Source: Methylobacter sp.
Lineage (GTDB): Bacteria > Pseudomonadota > Gammaproteobacteria > Methylococcales > Methylomonadaceae
Direction of reading: 5' to 3'
DNA length: 23,327 nucleotides
Assembly: GCA_023229605.1 (NCBI GenBank)
Contig: JALNYY010000061.1
Coordinates: 1-23,327, forward strand
In this document: positions 15,887 to 22,595 of the stretch, one piece after another
How the letters are laid out: each line of letters opens with the position of its first letter
Numbering within the stretch: position 1 is the first letter of the stretch
The notes under the pieces: model-generated
The model's input: only the letters and a program-made list of their open reading frames with translations
Database searches by the model: none
Told to the model about the DNA's origin: nothing
Position numbers and translations under genes: made by a program

Positions 15887-15941
15887 TGCCCGGCAACTGC
15901 TCCTGCATCCATGCGGCCGTGCCGCAAATCCGTTTTACGGT

Positions 15942-16481
15942 TTATTCCCCATAAGCACCGTCCTCCCCGGTTCCCGGAAGCGCCGCCCAATTTGGAGGAT
16001 AAAGCCCAAGACGAAGATAGCGGTGAAAGCTCGAATAAGGCCAAGCGCCGGGATCGGATGCTAAGCCGTGTTTCACCGGGTTCCAGTGAATGTAATCGCA
16101 ATGTTTTTCGAAGTCGCGCTCGTCCCGGATTTGGTGCTCCCAGTAGCGCGGTTGCCAGATGGTTTGCGCCCGTTTTCGCCGTTGGGATGCAGAGGGCGGT
16201 AATTTAAGGGCATCCGGGCAATGTCGGGTGAAATGGTTTTTGATCGCGTTCCAGCGCATCGGATAATCATGGTCGCCCGGCGGCAGCGTCCAAATGCAAT
16301 GCAGGTGTTCCGGCAGCAGTACAAAAGCATCGATGGTAAAAGGATGAGCCGATTTAATATTTCGGAACGCCGTCCGCAACAATTCGACGTTATCCGGTTC
16401 ACAGAGAAATTTTCGCCGCCGGAAAGTCACGACAGTGAAAAAATAAGTGCCGCCGGGTGTTTTAGCGCGCCGGTATTGCAT
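15942..16481 (-). CDS. REP-associated tyrosine transposase (RAYT), Y1_Tnp/IS200-like
   Basis: This 179-residue HUH-superfamily transposase is of the RAYT class. RAYTs are single-copy relatives of IS200/IS605 TnpA that process REP hairpins. Visible features are the N-terminal YFFTVVTFRRRKFL, the HUH motif LPEHLHCIW (H59, H61), the WQPRYWEHQIRDERDFEKHC region, and the catalytic Tyr in CDYIHWNPVKHGL (Y130), followed by PWPYSSFHRYLRLGLYPPNW-like family sequence. GGGGAA lies about 9 nt before ATG 16481. All catalytic residues are present, so it may be active. An IS110 element sits immediately upstream, and REP-like hairpins lie beyond it at 17726-17852. Confidence 0.9.
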   Translation of the reverse strand: MQYRRAKTPGGTYFFTVVTFRRRKFLCEPDNVELLRTAFRNIKSAHPFTIDAFVLLPEHLHCIWTLPPGDHDYPMRWNAIKNHFTRHCPDALKLPPSASQRRKRAQTIWQPRYWEHQIRDERDFEKHCDYIHWNPVKHGLASDPGAWPYSSFHRYLRLGLYPPNWAALPGTGEDGAYGE

Positions 16482-16506
16482 AATGAAGATTCCCCAAAGT
16501 AGATAC

Positions 16507-16569
16507 CGTCTTGAAAGTCAACTTCAACTCGCATAATTGGGTTGATAGGGCTGACGAGTTTTCAAGACG
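16507..16569. repeat. Nested inverted repeats around the IS110 transposase stop
   Basis: An outer 10-bp perfect inverted repeat (CGTCTTGAAA at 16507-16516 and TTTCAAGACG at 16560-16569) and an inner 6-bp pair (AACTCG 16526-16531, CGAGTT 16555-16560) straddle the stop codon at 16524-16526. The right arm encodes the transposase C-terminus. It could be an end structure of the element or a terminator separating it from the RAYT gene. Confidence 0.5.
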
Positions 16570-17504
16570 CCAAAGCATAAGTGCACCAGCTTACGCATGG
16601 CAGCTCCCAGGGCGGACATTTTGGTTTTACCTCGCTCTTGTAGACGTTGGTACAGTGCTTTGATATGCGGATTATGTTGAGTGCCGACGATAGCAGCCAT
16701 ATACAAAACCGCCCTAATTCTGGCGGGGCCTGCTTTGGATAGACGTGGTCGACCAAGAATAGAAGTGCCGGATTGCCGCTCTATCGGCACCAACCCTAGA
16801 TAAGCGGCCAGTTGTTCGGCAGATTGGAATTGGTGGTTATGAATCACCGCCAATAAATGGTTGCCGACTTGCGGCCCCACGGCGGGGATACTGACGAGAA
16901 GTTCTCGATCCGCCTTTAAATTCGGATGTTTATTGATGTGATCGTCAATGTCTTGCTGGAGTTTTGCGAGTTGTTTTTCCAGAAAGACAATTGAGTCCAG
17001 GATTGATTGTCGGATTGACGACGGCGTCTCGGTGGCATCGGCTTTTTCCAGGCGGTTGCGCTCACGTTGCAAGTCCTGTGCAATGGCTTCACGGCGGGAC
17101 AATAACGCTTGCAAGACGCGGGCTTCCTGAGCGGGCGGCGTCCAGGGGCGAGGCTTGAGCAATGCACCGTAACGGGCCAGCACCAAGCTATCGACGCCAT
17201 CGGTTTTAGTACGGACACCTAGACTACGACCAAAGTCTTTGACCTGAGCCGGATTGACAATCGACACGGTGACGCTGGCATCGGCCAAGGCCAGAGCCGC
17301 TTGTTCGTGATAAACGCCAGTGCCTTCCATGATGGCATGGAGTTCGTGGTTGGATGCGTGTTGTTTTGCGCACCAAACCAGCAGTTCGCTGACACCGGTT
17401 TTGGAATTAGCCACGGTTTTGGCTCGGCGCTTACTGCTGCTGACATCCAGCAATAGGCTGCAATCGAGCTTGGCTTTGGAGACATCAATACCAATAAATA
17501 ACAT
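16524..17504 (-). CDS. IS110-family transposase (DEDD recombinase)
   Basis: This 326-residue IS110-family recombinase has an N-terminal RuvC-like DEDD domain with D7 in FIGIDVSKAKLD, E60 in AIMEGTGVYHE, and D102/D105 in RTKTDGVDSLVLARYG. A coiled-coil region follows (about 130-190). The C-terminal Transposase_20 domain contains SIPAVGPQVGNHLLA and AAYLGLVPIERQSGTS, whose Ser (S245) corresponds to the nucleophile known in IS621. All catalytic positions are present, so the enzyme looks intact. I chose ATG 17504 because the MLFIGID start is typical; an upstream in-frame ATG at 17552 is less likely. IS110 elements move without terminal inverted repeats and use a bridge RNA encoded in a non-coding end. 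Here a structured leader lies upstream at 17581-17701. Confidence 0.93.
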   Translation of the reverse strand: MLFIGIDVSKAKLDCSLLLDVSSSKRRAKTVANSKTGVSELLVWCAKQHASNHELHAIMEGTGVYHEQAALALADASVTVSIVNPAQVKDFGRSLGVRTKTDGVDSLVLARYGALLKPRPWTPPAQEARVLQALLSRREAIAQDLQRERNRLEKADATETPSSIRQSILDSIVFLEKQLAKLQQDIDDHINKHPNLKADRELLVSIPAVGPQVGNHLLAVIHNHQFQSAEQLAAYLGLVPIERQSGTSILGRPRLSKAGPARIRAVLYMAAIVGTQHNPHIKALYQRLQERGKTKMSALGAAMRKLVHLCFGVLKTRQPYQPNYAS

Positions 17505-17580
17505 AAACTTAGCTCTATATGACGGGCAATAAAACAAACCAACTGAGCCCACTTGCCTTGTGCATACAGGGTCAACGCCC

Positions 17581-17701
17581 TTGGCTACCGTTCAGTGTCT
17601 TAGCTGGCATCAGAAGAGAGACAGAAGGCTTGATCTACGAAACAAGGTTGGTCCTTAAGGTTGGGCACAAGCTCTTTCTGTCTCAGTGCCAGGGTAGCTA
17701 A
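17581..17701 (-). ncRNA. Candidate IS110 bridge RNA structure
   Basis: The leader upstream of the transposase can fold into one long irregular hairpin. Paired blocks from outside in are 17581-17589 with 17693-17701 (9 bp, one G-U), 17604-17609 with 17687-17692 (6 bp), 17618-17626 with 17676-17684 (9 bp perfect) and 17628-17632 with 17668-17672 (5 bp). Unpaired segments of 14 nt and 8/2 nt lie between, and the apical region is 35 nt. Large internal loops between stems, on the 5' side of an IS110-group recombinase gene, are what bridge RNAs of this family look like. The pairing is seen in the sequence; the function is inferred, and the transcript limits are unknown. Confidence 0.55.
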
Positions 17702-17725
17702 CCATGGCGGAAGTAAAGATACAAG

Positions 17726-17753
17726 GTCGGGCAACAGCTTTTTGTTGCCCGAC
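17726..17753 (+). repeat. REP-like hairpin A
   Basis: A perfect 11-bp stem, GTCGGGCAACA / TGTTGCCCGAC, has a 6-nt loop and is followed by ATTTT. It shares the GTCGGGCA core and the trailing ATT with hairpin B, which lies in opposite orientation 70 bp away. The preceding tetranucleotide is CAAG rather than GTAG. Confidence 0.65.
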
Positions 17754-17823
17754 ATTTTAGCACCCGAAGTTGGAACGGAGGAGGTTAAACCCGAAACCCG
17801 TCAGCATATTGAAGTTTGGCAAT

Positions 17824-17852
17824 GTCGGGCATAAACAGCATGCCCGACCTAC
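17824..17852 (-). repeat. REP-like hairpin B with GTAG tetranucleotide
   Basis: On the minus strand this reads GTAG, then GTCGGGCAT, a 7-nt loop, ATGCCCGAC and ATT. A GTAG-type tetranucleotide directly 5' of an imperfect palindrome is the signature recognised by RAYT enzymes in the systems studied. With hairpin A it forms an inverted pair, as in a BIME. The RAYT gene at 15942-16481 is the obvious candidate partner. Confidence 0.65.
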
Positions 17853-17926
17853 CGGGCTTTTCTTCCAGCTTTTGGCAGCAAGTCCCAAGAGGCGTCTGCT
17901 TGACCTCGAAATAGAAACCCCATCCC

Positions 17927-17949
17927 TTCGTGGCTACGATAGCCACGAA
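17927..17949. repeat. Perfect 10-bp hairpin with 3-nt loop
   Basis: TTCGTGGCTA and TAGCCACGAA form a perfect stem with loop CGA. It differs in sequence from the two REP-like hairpins. No U-tract follows. It lies in non-coding DNA between the REP pair and the attC-like site; no gene ends close to it. Confidence 0.5.
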
Positions 17950-18014
17950 ATACCAAGTGGAGCATTTCTAGGTCGTTTAGCGTGAGGTATCCAGGATTCA
18001 TAGGGCACTAGGCT

Positions 18015-18137
18015 GCATAACGTTACGGTAAGGGGCGCGCCGCTAACGAAAGCGAAACGAAGCCGCCGAAACCTGATAAAAAACGAACCTTCAAAACCGC
18101 CAACGGGCGGCGCGTCCCTTTGACTGACTTGTTAGGC
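18015..18137 (-). other. attC-like recombination site of an integron cassette
   Basis: On the minus strand the site opens with the core GCCTAAC (18131-18137) and ends with GTTATGC (18015-18021), which pair except for one position. Inside, AAGGGGCGCGCCGC (18030-18043) and GCGGCGCGTCCCTT (18107-18120) form a 14-bp stem with one G-T pair. Outer cores, a spacer, inner complementary arms and a variable centre make up attC architecture; 123 bp is within the known size range. The stop codon of the neighbouring ORF lies inside the GCCTAAC core, as in many cassettes. The second core (GTTATGC) deviates at one base from the GTTRRRY consensus. Confidence 0.75.
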
Positions 18138-18818
18138 ATTTGAATTACGCTGGTTTCTGCGTTTTTCCAAATATTCTGGACTATATATTCCTTCATACGC
18201 ACATAACGGATCATTGCATATGTGTCCGTGTTCATGTAGATGCAAATTAATTGCCTTGATAGCCGTTGGAAATATGTCCTCTAAAACTGCTCGGGCAACG
18301 GCAATTGCCATTTCAGCATCGGTTGATGATAGCATTTGCGCCTGATGGACAAGCTTGTTTCGTTTTGTCTGAAGACTGGTGATTTCTTCCCACAATATTT
18401 GCCTGCTTTCTGAACGACGAAATGAACCGAGGTCAACACCAGCAATATTAGACAATGATTCAAAAAGTAATTTTTTAATGTCAGCAAGGTTTTTCCGTTC
18501 AAGAACAAGATCGGCAATAAGCGAAGATGTAGGCAAATTGTGAACTAATCCATGAACAATAGGTTTTAACAAAACAGTTTTTACTGCAACCTCAGTTGCT
18601 ATAACTGCGAAGAGAAAAGCAGCAGAAAAAAAACCAGCCTCTTGGAGGCGAAAAGAATCTTCTAGTGCTAAGTAAGCTGGTTTTGCCGCTTCTGGGTACA
18701 ACAAAAAGTATGACTGAAGTCGCTCAGTCGTAAATTCAGTAATTATTTCGGGATAAAGTTGTTCTCGCATTTCATCATAGAACGCATCCATTGCTGCATC
18801 GTTTTCGTCATAGCTCAT
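18132..18818 (-). CDS. HEPN-like protein, probable integron cassette gene
   Basis: This 228-residue, largely alpha-helical protein starts at ATG 18818, with AGGAG 9 nt upstream; another ATG lies too close to that RBS. The N-terminal part is acidic (DENDAAMDAFYDEMREQ). A helix with FFSAAFLFAVIATEVAVKTVLL (about residues 65-86) and a later RNKLVHQ motif (near 160) match the HEPN pattern, where R-x4-H marks the RNase-like active site. The C-terminus has His and Cys (HLHEHGHICNDPLC), a possible metal site. HEPN domains occur in toxins and phage-defence effectors, but no antitoxin partner is adjacent. The TAA stop is embedded in the attC-like core, marking this as a cassette gene. I recognise no closer family. 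Confidence 0.75.
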   Translation of the reverse strand: MSYDENDAAMDAFYDEMREQLYPEIITEFTTERLQSYFLLYPEAAKPAYLALEDSFRLQEAGFFSAAFLFAVIATEVAVKTVLLKPIVHGLVHNLPTSSLIADLVLERKNLADIKKLLFESLSNIAGVDLGSFRRSESRQILWEEITSLQTKRNKLVHQAQMLSSTDAEMAIAVARAVLEDIFPTAIKAINLHLHEHGHICNDPLCAYEGIYSPEYLEKRRNQRNSNA

Positions 18819-19098
18819 TGTCTGCATCTCCTTGATTATGCGTTCTAGTGGGTGTCGTAAAACATACCTAACTAATATTAGACATCCTAATAGACGCAAA
18901 ACATTGCGTCATTTGTTTTTCTAATACCTTATAAAAATTAAAAATATTTTTTCTTTCAATTGGTTGCATATATTTAGTGCATCCTAAAACAAATCCGGAT
19001 AGCGTCATATAAAAGCACGGGTAATTTACGCATAAATACTTACAACGGGAAAGATAGTAATCTTAAACGCTAGACACCGCAAACTTTTAGGCCTTTCG
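18819..19098. other. AT-rich gap with possible cassette boundary
   Basis: This 280-bp gap lies upstream of the HEPN-like gene and downstream of the Lon-like gene. On the minus strand GTTAGGT (18866-18872) fits the GTTRRRY core, 47 bp before the ORF start, a plausible 5' cassette junction. It abuts the palindrome CTAATATTAG (18873-18882). No complete second attC, attI or integrase gene is visible. The 18900-19060 part is strongly AT-rich. Confidence 0.4.
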
Positions 19099-21489
19099 TT
19101 AAGCCCCTTCCTCCTTATCATCCTCATCCCCAGCCATATCCGAAATCTCCTTCAACCGGGAGATGGCTTTAAAATTAATACTGTCTTCAGGATACATGCC
19201 TTCGCTATCTAACACACCAGCCGATTCACCGGTCAATAACTCCAGCGTCTCATCGACGCTGGAAACCGCATAAACCGCAAACAGCCCCTTTGCCACAGCA
19301 TCGATCACTTCCTGTTTCAGCATCAGGTTGCGCTTGTTGGCGGTTGGGATGATGGCGGCATGCTGCCCGTTCAGGCCGCGCGCCTGGCACAGCCTGAAGA
19401 AGCCTTCTATTTTCTCGTTAACGCCGCCTACCGCCTGCACTTCGCCGTACTGGTTGATCGAGCCGGTCACCGCGAAGGTCTGTTTGATCGGTATCCGGGT
19501 CAGCGCGGAAATAAGGCAGCACAGCTCGGCCAGCGAGGCGCTGTCGCCGTCGATATAGCCGTAGGATTGCTCGATCGCGATGCTGGCCGATATGGCCAAC
19601 GGAAATAGCTGGGCATAGGTGTGTCCCAGATAGCCGGTCAGGATCATCACGCCTTTGGAGTGGATGGCCTGGCCCAGTTCGACTTCCCGCTCGACATCGA
19701 CGATGCCCCTGGAACCGGGGTAAACGCTGGCCGTGATGCGCACCGGCGCGCCGAAGCTGCTGCCGCCTACTTCCATCACGGTCAGGCCGTTGACTTTGCC
19801 TATCGCATCGCCCTCGGTGTCGATCAGGATGGTGCCGACCAGCATTTCTTCGAGGATGTTCTCGGGCAACCTGCCGTTGCGATGCTCTCTTGCGGCCAGC
19901 GCCTGTTCGATATGCGGCCTGTCGCAAACCGGCCGGTCGTCGCGCCTGCAAAACAGGTTGGCTTCGGCGATGATTTCCAGCGAGTCTTTGATGCGGGCGG
20001 AAAAGTGATGCTGGTTCTCGGCAAGGCGGCAGCTGTGCTCGATCAGACATTCGATGGCTGCCCGCGTCAACGGCTTGGCCCCGGAGTCTGCGGCCTGCTT
20101 GATCATCAGCAGTATGAAGCGCTGCATCGATTCGCCGTTACGCGGGATGTAGCTGTCAAAGTCGGCCAGGATTTTGAACATCTCGTTAAATTCGTCATCC
20201 AGCTCTTCCAGCAGGTAATAAATGTCCCTGGAGCCGACCAGGATCACCTTGACGTTCAGCGGGATGACTTCCGGCTTCAGGGTGATGGTGTTGATGCCCA
20301 GGTCCGAATAAGGCGATTCGATTTCAATGCGGCCGGATTGCAGCGCGCGTTTAAGGCCTTCCCAGACGAACGGATAATTCAGCAGTTTTTCGGCATCGAG
20401 GATCAGGTAACCGCCGTTGGCCTTGTGCAATGACCCGGCGCAAATCCGGCGGTAATTGGTGACCAGCGTACCCTGGTCGCTGACGTATTCGATGCGGCCG
20501 AACAGGTTTTGATAAATCGGGTGCGGTTCGTAAATAACCGGCGCGCCGCATTCCTGCTAGTTATCGACCAGGATGTTGGGCGCGTACAGCTCGGTCAGCA
20601 GCAGCCGCTTGCTGGTGTTGTCCTGCGGCTCCGGCGTCCGGCTCGGCATCAGGTAATCGGCAATAGTGTTGCCGAGGTTTTTTTTGATTTCCGCCAGGAA
20701 GGTGATCACATCATCGATATTCTGGTAGCTGTCGTTCAGTTCGGCAAACAACGGCTCTATCGCCAGATCAATGGTGTCGTTATCCAGCTGCTTGATTTTT
20801 TCAACCATGGCTCTGCGCCACTGGGGCAGTTCCAGCAATACATCGCTGAGGTATTCTTCCAGTTCCTCTACGTGTTTATGAAAAATTTCCCGTTCCGTCA
20901 GCGGCAGCTGGGTGAACTGGTCTTCATTCAGCGCCTTGTTGTCGCGGATAGGCGCAAAAGAAATCGATTCGTTTTCCCTGAACAATGCAATGTCCAATGC
21001 TTGGGCCTTTTTATCGACCAGATCGATCGCATTGTTATAGTACTGGTTAAAATGGCGTTCGATAGCGCTCTTTTTCTGCTGGTAAGTCGGGCTTTCGAAG
21101 GCGGCGGGAAAGGTCGCCAGCAGGTTATCGATCAGCTTTTCGATGTCTTTGCTGAGCGTTTGGCCATGTTCGGCGGGCAACTCAACGGCCATCGGCTCTC
21201 TCGGATTGCCGAAATTATCGACATACGCATAGGAGGGCGGCGCGGGCAGCGTTTTTGCCTGGGCATGAAGATGGTTGGTAATCATAGACAAACGGCCCAA
21301 TCCCGGCTCGCCCATCACAAAAACATTGTAGCCGGGATTGCTCATCGCAATGCCGAATTCAAGCGCCGATTGGGCTCTGGACTGGCCTAAAATGGTGTCG
21401 GGCAGCTTCGGCGCGGTGGGGAACTCAAAGCCCGCCAAATCGACATTCAGTTTCAGTGAGGCTAGGGGAAGCTTTAAGGTATTAGACAT
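19099..21489 (-). pseudogene. LonB-like ATP-dependent protease, interrupted by an in-frame TAG
   Basis: This is a 797-codon reading frame of the AAA_32/Lon_C type of ATP-dependent protease, broken only by a TAG at 20557-20559. The first 310 codons carry the N-terminal region and a Walker A-like MGEPGLGRLSM (about residues 59-69). After the stop the frame continues without shift as QECGAPVIYEPHPIYQNLFGR, then HKANGGYLILDAEKLL, the sensor-like VILVGSRDIYYLLEE, and the Lon protease domain. The catalytic Ser is in GDSASLAELCCL and the Lys in VNEKIEGFF. It would degrade damaged or regulatory proteins in the cytoplasm. CAG to TAG is one transition, so this could be a recent nonsense mutation or a sequencing error. 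An internal restart at ATG 20430 would lack the Walker A. Confidence 0.85.
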
Positions 21490-21659
21490 GGATATGAGAC
21501 GTTCTCGGATTGCGCAAAAACGGCAATTCTACCATTCTTTACCGCATTGTCAGATATGAACCAAACGGCTGTTTTCCGTATCGATTAGAAAAGGTTGCGG
21601 CCGGAGCATGGGGCAGGAGCCGATGACTTGCTCCCGATGCTTTATGGCCGGACTTAAAT

Positions 21660-22595
21660 TTAGAATTGCTGGCGTTGCAATACCATTGAAACGGCTGCTG
21701 CACGGGTGGCGACGCCCAATTTTTCAAAAATATGTTCGAGATGCTTGTTTATTGTACGTGGGCTACTGCCCAGGATCATGCCCACTTCTTTATTGGTTTT
21801 ACCCCTGGAGATCCACATGAGTATTTCCGCTTCACGAAAAGTAAGGCCCAGGGAGTTTCTTACCCAATCAAGATCCCATTCTCCTGAATGTTTTTCCAAA
21901 ATAAGGAGATACTCGCCTGTACTTCGGCACGGTGTTATTTTTGCTAAAAAACTGACGCCTGTGCGATAGCTTTCAAAAGCTTCAGATTTTTCGACAACCT
22001 CTAAGCGTTGTTTAACCCATTCGAATATCGGTTTAGGTAGCGGCGAACCGATTTCATTTTTACCCATTAATGCGTGTTTTTGCCGAAACTCATCCAGCCA
22101 GCGGATGCCGCCCGGCGTTAACCAAGTGATGTTGCCGGATGAGTCGATTGCCAAAGCGGAGAAAGGGCTATTGTTTAAAGCATTTTCCACGCGATGCAGG
22201 TTTCTGGCCTGAGTCAGTTGCAGATCCACCCTGGCCAGCACTTCAGGGGGACGAATCGGTTTTACGATATAATCGACAGCGCCTTCATCAAAGCCGCGTA
22301 ACAAGTCGTTCAGGTCACTTAATGCGGTCATAAATAAAATCGGAATGTCGGCCGTTTCGGGTGCGGATTTGAGTCGATTACAGGTTTCAAACCCGTCAAT
22401 ACCCGGCATCATAATATCCAGCAAAATAATATCCGGTTTCAGGTAAGCGATTTGTTCCAATGCCGATAACCCGTCGGTGGCGACAAGCACCCGGTAACCG
22501 GCTTCAGAGAGCGTATCGGATAACAAGGCCAGGTTGCCGGGAGTATCATCGATAATCATCGCGATTCCGCCGGCAGGAGAGAATTTACTTGTCAT
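21660..22595 (-). CDS. Response regulator with receiver, PAS-like and LuxR-type HTH domains
   Basis: This is a 311-residue two-component regulator. The receiver (about 11-130) has the acidic pair D16-D17, phosphoacceptor D60 in DIILLDIMMPG, T90 and K112 in IVKPI. A central part (about 138-235) beginning NNSPFSALAIDSSGNITWLTPGG resembles a PAS domain. The LuxR-type HTH (about 248-308) reads LTFREAEILMWISRGKTNKEV, then GSSPRTINKHLEHIFEKLGVATR. It should bind DNA and act as a transcription factor. It overlaps the upstream hybrid kinase gene by 11 nt, so the two are translated together and the kinase is its likely partner. The target genes are not evident. Confidence 0.92.
   Translation of the reverse strand: MTSKFSPAGGIAMIIDDTPGNLALLSDTLSEAGYRVLVATDGLSALEQIAYLKPDIILLDIMMPGIDGFETCNRLKSAPETADIPILFMTALSDLNDLLRGFDEGAVDYIVKPIRPPEVLARVDLQLTQARNLHRVENALNNSPFSALAIDSSGNITWLTPGGIRWLDEFRQKHALMGKNEIGSPLPKPIFEWVKQRLEVVEKSEAFESYRTGVSFLAKITPCRSTGEYLLILEKHSGEWDLDWVRNSLGLTFREAEILMWISRGKTNKEVGMILGSSPRTINKHLEHIFEKLGVATRAAAVSMVLQRQQF

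Larger units (their letters stand above)
16500..17715 (-). mobile_element. IS110-family insertion sequence, approximate limits
   Basis: This is the transposase gene plus its ~200-bp structured leader and a short 3' end. There are no terminal inverted repeats, as is usual for the family, so the boundaries are estimates. The left limit lies between the transposase stop (16524) and the RAYT ribosome-binding site (about 16494). The right limit lies between the end of the leader structure (17701) and the first REP-like hairpin (17726). A comparison with an empty site is needed to fix the ends. Confidence 0.65.

Noticed and set aside
18030..18120. Reading the attC arms as an intrinsic terminator of the HEPN-like gene
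   Set aside because: No U-tract follows, the arms are 63 nt apart, and outer core sites overlap the stop codon, which fits attC better.
20557..20559. Recoding of TAG (for example as pyrrolysine)
   Set aside because: The position is not a catalytic site, Lon proteins do not use it, and nothing in the window suggests a recoding system; mutation or error is simpler.
20351..20560. Frameshift in the Lon-like gene
   Set aside because: Reading through the TAG keeps the same frame and gives continuous family sequence, so a one-codon stop explains it without an indel.
20509..21390. 293-codon plus-strand open frame opposite the Lon-like gene
   Set aside because: It is antisense to clear protease family sequence, has no recognisable domain, and its composition follows from the opposite strand's codon use.
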